64,000 nucleotides of DNA from an uncultured Victivallales bacterium (GCA_944391115.1 CALXSJ010000002.1:124001-188000); one strand, 5' to 3'. Shown: positions 18,401-27,118, counted from the first letter of the stretch. Program-made: numbers and translations. Notes: generated by a model from the sequence alone, not told the origin.

Positions 18401-18521
18401 GCGAGACCTGCGGATATTCCGCAATCGGCAGCCGGTAGACGGAGATGATTCCCGCAAGCATCAGGAAGAGCGAGATCACCAGCGCGAAGCGCGGCCGCCG
18501 GATAAAAATGGCTGAAAACAT
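15411..18521 (-). CDS. RND multidrug efflux transporter, inner-membrane pump (HAE1/AcrB type)
   Basis: At 1036 residues this is the normal length of an AcrB-like proton-driven pump. It starts with the classical 'MFSAIFIRRPRFALVISLFL' first helix, followed by 'YPQVSPPTIMV' of the porter domain, two large periplasmic loops, and twelve hydrophobic segments. The proton-relay aspartate pair in TM4 is present ('GSVVDDAICVTEN'). It takes drugs or detergents from the periplasm and passes them, via the adaptor encoded upstream, to an outer-membrane channel; no TolC-like gene is in the window. It is 18 bases downstream of the adaptor gene, third in the MarR-controlled operon. Confidence 0.95.
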   Translation of the reverse strand: MFSAIFIRRPRFALVISLFLMLAGIISVYRLPIAEYPQVSPPTIMVMATYPGASAQVIADTVASPLESEVNGTEDMVYYSSQSDNLGNYTLTLTFKSGADEDMALVNVNNAVKRAEHALPTDVVNNGITVVKRSSDMLATFAFYSENPEHTPLYLSNYVSIHVKDAIARIDGVGQAVVFGEQEYSIRIWLDPYKMRAYSVSDDDVRNAVASQNIQAATGSVGTESSSRWMQFKVDAKGRLSTPEEFERIVVKSGENGRQIRLSDIAKVELGAETYNSTGTFNGKSAVVLAVFKLNDANALEIMKDIKKELGELQKNFPDGLKWEIGYDSTRFVVVSMQEIIETLLLTFLLVVIITYLFLQDWRATIIPSVTIPVSLIGTFLFLYLLNMSINTLTMFALILVIGSVVDDAICVTENCTRLIDEEHLSPFDAAMKSMQQLTGALIATTLVVVAIYTPIMFYGGMVGTIYKQFAVTMCIALCLSTVNAMTLSPALCALVLRPSKTPRGFFRLFNIGLNWTRNGYLAVGGMLVRRALLTIVLFALILFGNYYLYQRLPSAFLPTEDKGSLFCEVVLPAGASLPRTEAALAEVAELIRDVPGIGNIMTVPGRSLTAGEGENLGLLILDLKPWSERTTPETEITRIQTEVIRRASVLPDATVNAFVPPAIMGLGATGGVTFSLQATGDQNSQEIAQTTNNLLARIMETGKAVYAFTSFDASTPMLYLDINREKAEAMNVPVNSIFSALQSQLGSYYINDFNKYGKTYQVKTQLAPELRENLNIIDQLYVTSTNGDNIPLSAVATLRWTLGPRQAERFNMFPSASVNTQSIPSFSSGEMMTLLEDLVRKNLSKDYQISWTDMSYQESQNEGKIVSLLLISLLVAYLFLVAQYESWTMPISVMLSVATATLGAIIALKVSGMAMNIYCQLGLLMLIGLTAKTAILMVEFSKQEREAGASVADAALNGMRVRFRSVMMTALSFVIGVFPMVVASGAGAGSRQSIGVTTFWGMLVATVAGMMFIPGLYAIFQRAAEAVTGAFRKLW

Positions 18522-18539
18522 AAAATCACCTCCCTGCGC

Positions 18540-19634
18540 TTACTGGAGCGCACTCCCGTAAACGGGATTCACCTGTTCGCCGGGTTTGGTCTTGTTGATG
18601 CCGCCGACGATGACCGTCTCCCCCTTTTTCAGCCCGGAGAGCACGATCTGGCGGTCCCGCACCTGCGGGCCGATTGTGATGTTCCTCCGTTCCACCTTGT
18701 TCTCCGGCGTGACGGCATACACATAATGATGCGTGCCGTCCGTCATCAGCGCCGTCACGCTCACGGAGGGAAGCGGTTTCGCGAACTTCTCCCGGAACTT
18801 GACCATTACATATCCGCCGGGGATCAGTTCCATATCGGGATTTTCCCCCTCAAGCTGGATCATCAGCGTGCCGGTTTTGGTATCGATCTGATTGTCGATG
18901 AAGTCCACCTTCACTTTGCCGGAATAAACTTTTCCGTCCGCGCGGATGATCTCCAGTCCCGCGGAGGAGAGCGTTCCGTTCCTGCTGTGACGGAAGAAAT
19001 CCGCCTCGCTCATCGAAAACTTGATCTTGATCGGGTCGAACTGGACGATTGTGGCCAGAACTCCTTTTTCCGGCGTGATGTAGTTGCCCTCGCTGTAGAT
19101 GTTCCGCCCGATCCGTCCGGAAAGAGGCGCGTAGATTTTCGTGTAGGAGAGATCATTTTCCGCAAGCGCCAGATTCGCCTTCGACTCGTCGCGCTTGGCC
19201 TCGTAAACAAGATAGGAACGAAGCGCGTCCTCGTAGGTGGTTTGCGCCGCCGCGTTCGACTTGTAGAGTTTCTCGTAGCGGTTCTTTTCGCGGGTCATGT
19301 ATTCGAGTTCCGCCAGATTCTGCTTGAGCGTCGCCTTCGCGACATTGACATTCTCCTTGTAGATCGTATCCTCAAACTGGAAAAGGAGATCGCCCTTTTT
19401 GACCAGGCTTCCTTCGCGGAACGCCGACTTCCACATGACGCCGTTGATCCGGGCGACGATGTCCACGGTCTCGGAGGCCGCGACGGTTCCGACATAAACC
19501 TTGGGTTCCGTGGAATCCGTTTCGGAAACTTTTTCCACACGGACCGACGGAAGCGCATGATCCGCACCGAAGCACGGAGCCAGAAGAGCCGCGCCGCACG
19601 CGCCCGTCAGGATTTTTGACAGAATATGATTCAT
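18540..19634 (-). CDS. RND efflux periplasmic adaptor subunit (membrane fusion protein)
   Basis: A 364-residue HlyD/AcrA-type adaptor: signal peptide (about residues 1-23, 'ILTGACGAALLAPCFG'; Pro before Cys makes a lipobox unlikely), first half of the lipoyl-like domain ('ARINGVMWKSAFREGSLVKKGDLLFQFED'), an alpha-helical hairpin (about 80-150), the second lipoyl half ('IYAPLSGRIGRNIYSEGNY') and the beta-barrel and membrane-proximal domains. It links the pump encoded downstream to an outer-membrane factor. Second gene of the operon, 85 bases after marR. Confidence 0.94.
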   Translation of the reverse strand: MNHILSKILTGACGAALLAPCFGADHALPSVRVEKVSETDSTEPKVYVGTVAASETVDIVARINGVMWKSAFREGSLVKKGDLLFQFEDTIYKENVNVAKATLKQNLAELEYMTREKNRYEKLYKSNAAAQTTYEDALRSYLVYEAKRDESKANLALAENDLSYTKIYAPLSGRIGRNIYSEGNYITPEKGVLATIVQFDPIKIKFSMSEADFFRHSRNGTLSSAGLEIIRADGKVYSGKVKVDFIDNQIDTKTGTLMIQLEGENPDMELIPGGYVMVKFREKFAKPLPSVSVTALMTDGTHHYVYAVTPENKVERRNITIGPQVRDRQIVLSGLKKGETVIVGGINKTKPGEQVNPVYGSALQ

Positions 19635-19719
19635 TTTTCACCTCAATTCTCAGGAACGGGAAACAGTGCTCCCTCCTGTGTTCCAATAAATTTCCAACTA
19701 AAAACTCTTCCCGGACGCG

Positions 19720-20154
19720 TCAAAGCGACGAAGCGCGTTCCGCAAGCGCATCGCAGGTAGCCATGAAGGAGGCAAGTTCCTCGTCGCTCATGGGGCCCTG
19801 GAGACGCCGCTGCATTTGTTTATGCGCCTGGTTGACGCGGATCTGGATTTTTTCCGCCTTCGGCGTCAGGACGATCTTTTTCAGTCTTGCATCCCGTGCA
19901 ACCGGTGCGCGCCGGATGAATCCCTGCTGCTCCAGCGCCTGAAGCAGGCCGGTCGCCGAAGAGGGACGGATTCCGAACACTTCCTCGATGTCTTTCTGAA
20001 ACACCTCTTCGTTCAGCGTGACAATCGAAAGAAAGCAGAGCAGTCTCGCCTGACTTCCCGTGAGGCCTGTCATGCGCGCGTTGCCGTCGCACATCCGTTC
20101 CAGCATCTGCGCCATATGGAAAATGCATCCGATCAGATCTCTTTGTTTCAGCAT
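19720..20154 (-). CDS. MarR family transcriptional regulator, likely repressor of the efflux operon
   Basis: A 144-residue MarR-type winged-helix dimer: recognition helix around 'SSATGLLQALEQQGFIRRA', wing 'DARLKKIVLTPKAEKIQ', and flanking dimerisation helices. Start set at 20154: the GGAG seven bases before it fits, whereas the ATG two codons earlier would have only one base between. It is the first gene of the operon with the adaptor and the RND pump, and the promoter just upstream contains a perfect palindrome. Autorepression lifted by a drug ligand is the standard logic of such loci. Confidence 0.92.
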   Translation of the reverse strand: MLKQRDLIGCIFHMAQMLERMCDGNARMTGLTGSQARLLCFLSIVTLNEEVFQKDIEEVFGIRPSSATGLLQALEQQGFIRRAPVARDARLKKIVLTPKAEKIQIRVNQAHKQMQRRLQGPMSDEELASFMATCDALAERASSL

Positions 20155-20169
20155 CGCCATACTCCTTTC

Positions 20170-20191
20170 ATTAGTTAGTTTCCTAACTAAT
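20170..20191. promoter_or_regulatory. Perfect palindrome, likely MarR operator
   Basis: ATTAGTTAG (20170-20178) and CTAACTAAT (20183-20191) are exact inverted 9-base arms around TTTC. It begins 16 bases before the marR start codon and covers part of the -10 box, the expected place for a MarR-family operator. Confidence 0.75.
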
Positions 20192-20216
20192 ATAATTTTG
20201 TTTTCATATTTTTCAA
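20189..20216 (-). promoter_or_regulatory. Promoter of the marR-adaptor-RND operon
   Basis: Reading the minus strand: TTGAAA (20216-20211), 16-base spacer, TATATT (20194-20189). The -10 runs into the palindrome, so a bound repressor would block RNA polymerase. Confidence 0.6.
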
Positions 20217-20463
20217 GTTCCGCACTGTGAATTTTCCGAATTTTTTCAGGATGAGGAGTCTCAAAAAAAGGATTTTTTTTTCATAACTTTTTAAGTATCA
20301 TAATATTGCAGTCCCATTAATCGCGCACTAAACACATTTACTAAACAGCGCTCAGGAAAATATGGATTTTATTTTTCCACGGAAAAGGAGTACATTATTC
20401 TCTTTGATTTTTGCGGAAAACCCATGCCGCGGACAGAGCGGCGGACAGAAAGGAGAACATTCC
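20217..20463. other. AT-rich leader between marR and glmS
   Basis: No gene is visible in this roughly 250-base stretch; with the marR promoter it makes the 309-base divergent gap. It contains A/T runs (20264-20282) and must hold the glmS promoter, but no -35/-10 pair stands out. No glmS-ribozyme-like core was recognised. Confidence 0.5.
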
Positions 20464-22305
20464 ATGTGCGGAATTGTTGCATACGCGGGGCCGCGACCGG
20501 CGGCGGAAGTCCTGATTGACGGTCTGAAACGTCTGGAATACCGGGGATACGATTCGGCGGGAATTGCCGTGGTCGTGGAAGGCGGTCCCGTGTCCTGTGT
20601 GAAAAGCGCGGGCAAGGTAAATGCGCTGGAACGGCTTCTGCGCGAAAACACTCCGGAACTGATGGAGGCCGCCGGATGCGGCATTGCGCATACGCGCTGG
20701 GCGACGCACGGCGAACCCTCCGACGTCAATGCGCATCCCCACAGCGATGAAAAAGGAAAGTTCTATATCGTTCACAATGGAATCATCGACAATTACCAGA
20801 CGCTTCGCAAACGCCTTGCCGAGCAGGGATGCGTTTTCCGCTCCTCGACGGACAGCGAGGTGATCGCCCATTTGATCGCCCGCTTTTATCAGGGGGATCT
20901 TCCGCGCGCGGTGGCGGCGGCGGTCCGCCAGCTTTCCGGCACGTACGGAATTGCGGTTGTCAGTCCGCTTCATCCCGGGATGATCGTCGCCGCGCGCAAG
21001 GGCAGTCCGCTGGTGATCGGGCTCGGAGAGAAGGAGAACATCGCCGCCAGCGACCTTGCCGCAATTCTTCCCAGCACGCGGAATGTCATGTATCTGAACG
21101 ACGGCGATCTCGCCGTCATGACGGCGGACAGCGTAGAGGTGCGCAATTTTGAAAATATGCCGATCGAGCGCGAAACCACGCGTGTGGAATGGTCCGCGGA
21201 CGCGGCGGAGAAAGGCAATTATCCGCATTTCATGCTCAAGGAGATTTTCGAGCAGCCTGAAACAGTCGAGAACGCGATCCGCGGCAGAATCGATCACGAA
21301 ATGAAAAGCGCGCTGCTTTCTGGTCTGAATCTCACGCCGCGGGAACTTGCGGAGATCGGAAGAATTGTGATCGCCGGATGCGGCAGCAGCATGCATGCCG
21401 GGCTGGTCGGAGAGTATTTCTTCGAGGATCTCGCCGGAATTCCGACGGAGGTCGAACAGGCGGCGGAGTTCCGCTACCGCAATCCGATCATCGAGCCGCG
21501 GACGCTTGTGATCCCGATCAGCCAGTCCGGCGAGACCGCCGACACCATTGCGGCGGTCCGGGAGGCGACCGCAAAGGGTGCGCTGGTAGCGGCGCTCTGC
21601 AACGTGGTCGGTTCGACGGTTGCGCGCGAAGCCGGACGCGGAGTTTACCTGCACGCCGGGCCTGAAATCAGCGTTGCATCGACGAAAGCCTTCACCAGCC
21701 AGGTGACCGTTCTCCTGCTTCTGGCGCTGCTGTTCGGGCGGAACCGCCGCATGGACCGCACCGACGGCGCGCGCCTGATCGCGGAAATCGAGGCGCTTCC
21801 GGACATGATCCGCAAAGTGCTCGAACAGGTGCCGGAAATCGAACGCATAGCGAAACGTTATGCGCACTGCAACGATTTCTTTTTCATCGGGCGCGGTCCG
21901 CTCTATCCGGCGGCGCTGGAAGGCGCGCTCAAGCTCAAGGAAATCTCCTATATCCATGCGGAGGGGTATCATGCGGCGGAACTCAAGCACGGCCCGATCG
22001 CGCTTCTGGATCCTGCGCATCCGGTCGTCGCGCTTGCGAACAATATTCCGGGGCGGGACAAAATGCTCGGAAACATTCAGGAGTGCCGTGCGCGCAAGGC
22101 GCCTGTGATTGCGCTTGTGACGGAGGGAGATGCCGAGGCGGAGGCACTTGCCGGAGACGTGATCCGCATTCCGGAATGTTCGCGTTACGCCGCCGCACTG
22201 CCGACAGTTGCGGCTCTCCAGCTTCTGGCTTACTATATTGCCGCCGAACGGGGCTGCGAGATCGACCAGCCGCGCAATCTGGCAAAGAGCGTGACCGTCG
22301 AATAA
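20464..22305 (+). CDS. glmS: Glutamine--fructose-6-phosphate aminotransferase (isomerizing)
   Basis: Makes glucosamine-6-phosphate from fructose-6-phosphate and glutamine, the first step to peptidoglycan and LPS amino sugars. 613 residues. Start at 20464 places the catalytic Cys2 right after Met ('MCGIVAYAG'), as the glutaminase domain requires; AGGAG lies eight bases before. The glutaminase half (about 1-225) has 'RGYDSAGI', 'HTRWATHG' and 'HNGIIDNY'. Two SIS domains follow ('GCGSSMHAGLVGEYFFEDLAG', 'ISQSGETADTIAAVREA'), and the protein ends in the canonical 'DQPRNLAKSVTVE'. The open frame upstream of this ATG has no similarity to the family. Confidence 0.97.
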   Translation: MCGIVAYAGPRPAAEVLIDGLKRLEYRGYDSAGIAVVVEGGPVSCVKSAGKVNALERLLRENTPELMEAAGCGIAHTRWATHGEPSDVNAHPHSDEKGKFYIVHNGIIDNYQTLRKRLAEQGCVFRSSTDSEVIAHLIARFYQGDLPRAVAAAVRQLSGTYGIAVVSPLHPGMIVAARKGSPLVIGLGEKENIAASDLAAILPSTRNVMYLNDGDLAVMTADSVEVRNFENMPIERETTRVEWSADAAEKGNYPHFMLKEIFEQPETVENAIRGRIDHEMKSALLSGLNLTPRELAEIGRIVIAGCGSSMHAGLVGEYFFEDLAGIPTEVEQAAEFRYRNPIIEPRTLVIPISQSGETADTIAAVREATAKGALVAALCNVVGSTVAREAGRGVYLHAGPEISVASTKAFTSQVTVLLLLALLFGRNRRMDRTDGARLIAEIEALPDMIRKVLEQVPEIERIAKRYAHCNDFFFIGRGPLYPAALEGALKLKEISYIHAEGYHAAELKHGPIALLDPAHPVVALANNIPGRDKMLGNIQECRARKAPVIALVTEGDAEAEALAGDVIRIPECSRYAAALPTVAALQLLAYYIAAERGCEIDQPRNLAKSVTVE

Positions 22306-22338
22306 CGTCCCGGTTTATTGAAAAAATCAGGACATACC

Positions 22339-22410
22339 GCGATGCCCTGCATCGCAAAAATGCTTCGTGCTTTCCAGTGAGTCCTGCCGCGGTCCGGCTG
22401 CGCAAGCCGG
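22339..22410 (+). repeat. Dispersed intergenic repeat, copy 1 (two hairpins)
   Basis: A perfect 7-bp hairpin (22339-22345 / 22349-22355, loop CCT), then a conserved middle ('GCTTCGTGCTTTCCAGTGAG', 22362-22381), then a 6-bp hairpin CCGGCT/AGCCGG (22394-22399 / 22405-22410, loop GCGCA). It is nearly identical to 38761-38834. It lies between the stops of the convergent genes glmS and nfo. Family and function unknown. Confidence 0.8.
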
Positions 22411-22462
22411 CCGCCGGAGGCGGAATCCCCGATATGAGCGTGTGCTCTGCAAGCGGGGCGGT

Positions 22463-23308
22463 TCATTCCTGTGCAAAGGAATAAAGCAGCCTGATCTCCT
22501 CCGGCCAGAGTGTTTCATCGATTGTTTCGAGAACCATCGGGATGTTGTTGAAGCGCGGATCGTTCATCATACGGCGGAAGGGCTCGAGTCCGAGTTCTCC
22601 TCTGCCGATGCTGTTGTGGCGGTCCAGATGTCCGCCGAGAACGCTTTTGGAGTCGTTCAGATGGACGCCGCGGAGGTAACGGAATCCGATGGTGCGTTCA
22701 AACGCCTCCATCGTCTTTTCGTAGCCTTCTTCGCTTTTGAGATCGTATCCGGCGGCGAAGGAGTGGCAGGTGTCGATGCAGACGCCGATGCGCGAAGTGT
22801 CGCGGATCATTTCCATGATGCGTGCGAGCTGTTCGAACGAATACCCGAGATTGCTTCCCTGTCCCGCGGTGTTTTCCAGCACTGCCGTGACGCCCTCCGT
22901 TTCATCCAGCGCCGCATTGACCGATTCCGCGATCAGGCGGAGACACTCTTCTTCGGGGATTTCGCGCAGGTGGCTGCCGGGATGGAAGTTCAGGCGGTCC
23001 AGGCCGAGCAGCATGCATCGCGTCATTTCGTCCGTGAAGGCCTTCCGCGACTGTTCGCGTTTCACGGGGTCTGGATTTCCGAGATTGATCAGATAGCCGT
23101 CGTGCGGCAGAATGTGTTCCGGGGCGTATCCGTGTTTCCGGCAGTTCGCCTTGAATGCCTCGATGGATGCTTCCGTCAGCGGCGGACTTGTCCACTGACG
23201 CTGGTTTTTTGTGAACATGGCGAACGCTTTCGCCCCGATCGCGGCGGCGTTCAGAGGGGCGTTCTCGACGCCTCCGGCAATGGAGACATGGGCTCCGATG
23301 TATTTCAT
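22463..23308 (-). CDS. nfo: Deoxyribonuclease IV (AP endonuclease Nfo)
   Basis: A 281-residue TIM-barrel AP endonuclease of base excision repair, cutting 5' of abasic sites with three zinc ions. The hallmark start '[18 protein letters not shown]', 'FTKNQRQW', '[12 protein letters not shown]', 'LNFHPGSH', '[20 protein letters not shown]', '[12 protein letters not shown]' and '[16 protein letters not shown]' carry the metal-binding His/Glu/Asp residues. AAGGA is seven bases before the ATG. Transcribed alone, facing glmS. Confidence 0.97.
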   Translation of the reverse strand: MKYIGAHVSIAGGVENAPLNAAAIGAKAFAMFTKNQRQWTSPPLTEASIEAFKANCRKHGYAPEHILPHDGYLINLGNPDPVKREQSRKAFTDEMTRCMLLGLDRLNFHPGSHLREIPEEECLRLIAESVNAALDETEGVTAVLENTAGQGSNLGYSFEQLARIMEMIRDTSRIGVCIDTCHSFAAGYDLKSEEGYEKTMEAFERTIGFRYLRGVHLNDSKSVLGGHLDRHNSIGRGELGLEPFRRMMNDPRFNNIPMVLETIDETLWPEEIRLLYSFAQE

Positions 23309-23401
23309 TGGCAGATCCTTCCCTTTTTCCGATAACTTACCGGAAAAAGGCCGCTTGTCAACCTGAAAACGGATTTTTTCTGCTTTGCGGAACAGGACGG
23401 A

Positions 23402-25279
23402 TCAGCCCGGCGGAGGAAGATTCGGAAACACTCTTCCGACATAGACGCGGAGGCGCGAGGCATCCTGCATCCTGCCTGCCGCCTGATAGGCGCGATGCAG
23501 AACCTGGAATGCGAAATAAGGCAGCTCGTAGTGAACGGAATCCGGTTCCCGGAACGGCGCGAGCGCTTCGCCGATTCGCGCAAGTTTCATATTGTCAAGC
23601 GGCGCCCGGCAGGCAACGAGATAAGTCAGTTTGATGATCTGCGTTTCCAGATTTTCCTTCCGGAAGGATGCCAGCGGATCCTTTCCGGCGGCAGGAGCCT
23701 CCGCCGCATAGAGGAAAAGTGTATTCATTTCCTGACGGTACAGGGTCGGCAGAAAATTCGGGAACGGTGCGTAGACCTGTTTGAGACGGTATCCGAGACG
23801 CTCCAGCTCCGGAGACGGCGATTCCGCGATCAGCAGGGCAGGAGAGACCAGATGGATGGAGATATCGTCCGGCATGATATCGTAAATGCCGAAACGGTCC
23901 AGTCCGAGCTGGGCGCCCCAGGGACGGATGCATTTCTTTGCCTGCTGTACCGCATCTTTTCCCAGCCAGTAACGGTTTCCGATTCGCGCAGAGGTCGTAT
24001 TTACGCGGACATTTGCATAGATCCGGCTTTCCTCAAGCTCCGCGGAGAGACGGCTGCGTGGCGTGTTGACCATTCCGTGGAGAAAATCTGCCGCGACGGC
24101 TGTCTGCCAGACAAGGAGCAGTGCAAACGCGTAACGCAGAATCCTGCTCTCTCCGCCCTTGTCCCGGAGACAGCCCGCCAGCATGGTGCAGAACGGCAGA
24201 AGGGGAAGGAGATAACGCGGATATGTATAACGCACCACCTGGCAGAAACAGAGGTGAAGGGAAAGAGTTCCGAGAACAACGGCCAGAATCAGGAAACGGA
24301 GAGTTTTGTCTTTCTTGATGGTTTTCCATTGCGGGAAGAGAAGAACTGCCGCTGTCAGGAAATACAGCAGAAGCGGAAAATCCAGTCCTGCTCCGAGATC
24401 GGACAGCTGAAGCAGAACCAAGCGGAAGCGTCCTGTAAAGGTATTTTCCACGAATGCATAGAGAGAGGATTCGGATCCGTCTCCGAGGATCCATTTGATG
24501 TGCGGAAGAAAAGTGTCTTTCCCGATGCACAGATAAATTGCGGCGGTTCCAGCCAGAAACGCGCAGAGCCAGAGAAAGAGGGGCTGGAGGACTGCGCTCC
24601 ATTTCCGGAACCGGCGGAAACGCCAGACGGCAAATCCGGCGGCGGGCAGAAGATAGAGCGCATACACCTGATCCTTGGTGCAGAAAGCGCAGGCGATCAG
24701 AAAACCGGTCAGGAGCGAAAGCGCAGCATATGTCTTTTTATTCCCTTCCGCGCGCTCGGCAAAGGCCGCGGATGTGATCGAGGCGAAGAACCAGAAGGCG
24801 CTGGGGATGTCCATGTTTGTCGTCTGCGAATAGTAGAGGACAGACGGTATCAGCAGAAACGACAAGGCGGCCCCGAAAGCGGGAAAAGGGGAAAGATTCA
24901 GAATTTTCAGCGAAAAAAGCAGAATCAGGAGGGCTGTAAGGTATTCCATGACGGCGGTGATCCAGCGCATCTGCTTCAGACGGAGGGTGCGGTTTTCGAG
25001 AATCTGTTCCTGCGTCATCTCTTTTTCATCGAGATCCGGTGTCAGCGCGTCCACGATGAGATACTGCAGCGGCGGATACTTGAAGGTGTCGCCCGCCATC
25101 AGCTTACGGGCGCTCAAAGACGTTTGCGGAGAAATCCCGTCCACTTCGGGGGACATGGTGTGCGGCAGCTCCCAGTCGATTGTGAAAATGTGGAGAAGCA
25201 GCCAGCAGAAGAAGAGGGCGGCCGCACCATACCGGAAGGGTGTTTTCGCCACATAATTCAGAAAAACGGATTTTTCCAT
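23402..25279 (-). CDS. GT-C type membrane glycosyltransferase (GT39/ArnT-like)
   Basis: A 625-residue protein with about ten hydrophobic segments in the first 430 residues and a soluble C-terminal part. The first extracytoplasmic loop ('WELPHTMSPEVDGISPQ') carries the acidic residues typical of GT-C enzymes, which transfer sugars from polyprenyl phosphate at the membrane's outer face. The cytoplasmic loop 'FCTKDQVYALYLLPAAGF' resembles the PMT/ArnT family. Substrate unknown; modification of a surface glycolipid or glycoprotein is plausible. It follows a lipoprotein gene on the same strand. Confidence 0.72.
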   Translation of the reverse strand: MEKSVFLNYVAKTPFRYGAAALFFCWLLLHIFTIDWELPHTMSPEVDGISPQTSLSARKLMAGDTFKYPPLQYLIVDALTPDLDEKEMTQEQILENRTLRLKQMRWITAVMEYLTALLILLFSLKILNLSPFPAFGAALSFLLIPSVLYYSQTTNMDIPSAFWFFASITSAAFAERAEGNKKTYAALSLLTGFLIACAFCTKDQVYALYLLPAAGFAVWRFRRFRKWSAVLQPLFLWLCAFLAGTAAIYLCIGKDTFLPHIKWILGDGSESSLYAFVENTFTGRFRLVLLQLSDLGAGLDFPLLLYFLTAAVLLFPQWKTIKKDKTLRFLILAVVLGTLSLHLCFCQVVRYTYPRYLLPLLPFCTMLAGCLRDKGGESRILRYAFALLLVWQTAVAADFLHGMVNTPRSRLSAELEESRIYANVRVNTTSARIGNRYWLGKDAVQQAKKCIRPWGAQLGLDRFGIYDIMPDDISIHLVSPALLIAESPSPELERLGYRLKQVYAPFPNFLPTLYRQEMNTLFLYAAEAPAAGKDPLASFRKENLETQIIKLTYLVACRAPLDNMKLARIGEALAPFREPDSVHYELPYFAFQVLHRAYQAAGRMQDASRLRVYVGRVFPNLPPPG

Positions 25280-25385
25280 AAAAGTTTCCCGGTTGTACAG
25301 CTTCTTTCCTTAGGGAGGGCGATCTGCCGGCCGGCTGCCGGAAGGAAACGCGGGAAGCGGTTTCCTCCCGGGAAACTGCCGGCTT

Positions 25386-25943
25386 TTATTTTGATCCCGT
25401 TTTTCCCTGAGAGGATTTGTTTTCTTTTCGGAGAGCCGCCTTCAGAGCGGCCTCCGGCATGCTGAACAGCATCGCCCGGATTGTGATTTCATAGGTGGGG
25501 ACGTCCGGATCGCTGCCGCTGGAGTAAATCAGGAGATCCCGCTCCTGGGCGATGTTGCTTGCGGAGTTGTCCACGGTGGTCCATGTCGGGGCTCCCAGGT
25601 TTTTCACCTGATCGCTGCGGACTTCGCCGTCCCGGCGCATGTCAACGGACTGGATCAGCACGCCGTTGGCTCCTCTTTCGCGGGCTTCCTCGACAATCCT
25701 CGCCTTGATCTGGGTCATGGTGAAACTGGCGGTGGAGGCGCTTGCGGTCACTTCTCCGATCCTGGTATACTGCGTTTCCGGAACCGGAATCAGCGATTTT
25801 TCGTAATAGACGGCGACCTTCGCGTCGGACGGCAGCGGCGGAAGATTTTCGACTCCGTCGTAGGTTACGCTGATGCATGCGCTCGTCATGGCGAGCAGAA
25901 CAACTGCCAGCAGGAGCGCCGGCGTCTTCCCTGATTTTTTCAT
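25386..25943 (-). CDS. Lipoprotein with RcsF/YbjQ-like pattern
   Basis: A 185-residue lipoprotein: signal 'TPALLLAVVLLAMTSAC' with lipobox Cys. The central part ('TRIGEVTASAS...QIKARIVEEARERGANGVLIQ') follows the pattern seen in RcsF, DUF4156 and YbjQ-like proteins, a small alpha/beta fold. The C-terminus is Lys-rich. Start set at 25943, with GGAGGGGAAGGAT directly upstream; an in-frame ATG ten codons earlier lacks such a site. It lies 26 bases after alr and probably shares its transcript. Role unknown, possibly envelope-stress sensing. Confidence 0.78.
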   Translation of the reverse strand: MKKSGKTPALLLAVVLLAMTSACISVTYDGVENLPPLPSDAKVAVYYEKSLIPVPETQYTRIGEVTASASTASFTMTQIKARIVEEARERGANGVLIQSVDMRRDGEVRSDQVKNLGAPTWTTVDNSASNIAQERDLLIYSSGSDPDVPTYEITIRAMLFSMPEAALKAALRKENKSSQGKTGSK

Positions 25944-25969
25944 ATCCTTCCCCTCCGTTGTAATTTGGA

Positions 25970-27118
25970 TCATTGCTTGTATTCCCTGCTGATGAACACC
26001 CGTTCCACGCGGGTCCCCAGCGAACAGATCACGTCATACGGATGCGTTCCCTTGAGCTGCGCCCAGTTTTCCACGGGAACTGCGTGCATGCCTTCGCCTC
26101 CGAGACAGATCACTTCCTCCCCCGGGAGAACCTCGCCTTCCCCGAACTGTTCCAGCGAGACCGTCGTATAATCCATGGAAAGACGTCCCAGGATCGGGCA
26201 GAGGCGGTCCCGGATGACGACGTAGCCGCGGTTGGAGAGGTTCAGGGGAAGTCCGTCGGCATAGCCCGCGCAGATCGTTCCGACGCGGGTGTCCTTGACG
26301 AGACGGCAGGTGCCGCCGTAGCCGATCGTATGTCCCGCCGGCATGTTCCGCACGGCGACGACGCGGGTTTTCAGCGTCAGGATCGACTTCAGGTCCAGAA
26401 TCCGCTGTCCCTCGCTGTCAAACGAACCGTGCAGGTTGATTCCCGTCCTGACGTAGTTGAACGGATAGCGGTAGGAGAAGGGACAGTTGTTGATCCCGTC
26501 GCTGTTCGCCATGTGAATTTTCCGGAAGTGAATTCCTTTTTCCCGCATGGCGTCCAGGATCCGGTAGAAGCGGTCCGCCTGGCGCGTGCTGAAATTGTCC
26601 TCTCCGCGGTAGGCCACGGGAAAATGCGAATAGATGCCGCAGCAGTCCAGATTCGGAAGGCGCATCACTTCAGGAATGAGCGCAATGGCGTCTTTCGCAA
26701 GAATTCCGAGGCGCCCCATGCCGGTGTCTATCTTGAAATGGCATTCGGCGGTTCTGCCTTGCCTGACCGCTTCGGCGCTGATTTTTTTCGCTGTTTCCAT
26801 GTCGGTGATGCCCAGAATCACGCCGTTTTCAACGGCGGGCGGGATCTCGTAATCCAGCACGCCGCCGAGAATCTGCACGGGTTTGCCGAAGCGGACCAGC
26901 GGCAGCGCCTCCTTGAGTTCCGCCACGCAGAACCCCGCGGCGCCTGCGCGGTTCAGCCGTTCCGCGATTTGCTCCACGCCGAGTCCGTAAGCGTTTGCCT
27001 TCAGAACGGCAAGCACTTTTGCCGGATCGACCGCTTTTCTGATTTTGTTGAAGTTCTCCTCCAGCGTGTCCAGATTGACTTCGACCCAGACACGGCTGCG
27101 TATTCTGCTGCTGTCCAT
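25970..27118 (-). CDS. alr: Alanine racemase
   Basis: Interconverts L- and D-alanine for peptidoglycan. 382 residues of fold-type III PLP enzyme: Schiff-base lysine in 'VLAVLKANAYGLG' (about residue 39), 'IDTGMGRLG', 'MANSDGI', and the C-terminal domain with 'TIGYGGTCRLVKDTRVGTICAGYADGLP' holding the catalytic tyrosine. Start at 27118 ('MDSSRIRSRVWVEVNLDTLE') matches the normal family beginning; the frame is open 79 codons further but without similarity. A weak AGGG lies upstream. Confidence 0.95.
   Translation of the reverse strand: MDSSRIRSRVWVEVNLDTLEENFNKIRKAVDPAKVLAVLKANAYGLGVEQIAERLNRAGAAGFCVAELKEALPLVRFGKPVQILGGVLDYEIPPAVENGVILGITDMETAKKISAEAVRQGRTAECHFKIDTGMGRLGILAKDAIALIPEVMRLPNLDCCGIYSHFPVAYRGEDNFSTRQADRFYRILDAMREKGIHFRKIHMANSDGINNCPFSYRYPFNYVRTGINLHGSFDSEGQRILDLKSILTLKTRVVAVRNMPAGHTIGYGGTCRLVKDTRVGTICAGYADGLPLNLSNRGYVVIRDRLCPILGRLSMDYTTVSLEQFGEGEVLPGEEVICLGGEGMHAVPVENWAQLKGTHPYDVICSLGTRVERVFISREYKQ

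Noticed and set aside
20217-20463. glmS ribozyme in the leader
   Set aside because: None of the conserved core helices could be recognised; the lineage usually controls glmS otherwise.
20395-22020. 541-codon minus-strand frame across glmS
   Set aside because: Antisense to a certain gene; Arg/His-rich translation typical of a shadow frame.
22327-22518. Small minus-strand frame sharing a peptide with a frame at 38586-38843
   Set aside because: Both simply translate the intergenic repeat; there is no ribosome site, and likeness stops at the repeat ends, while the base changes keep hairpins paired. Nucleic-acid function is the simpler reading.
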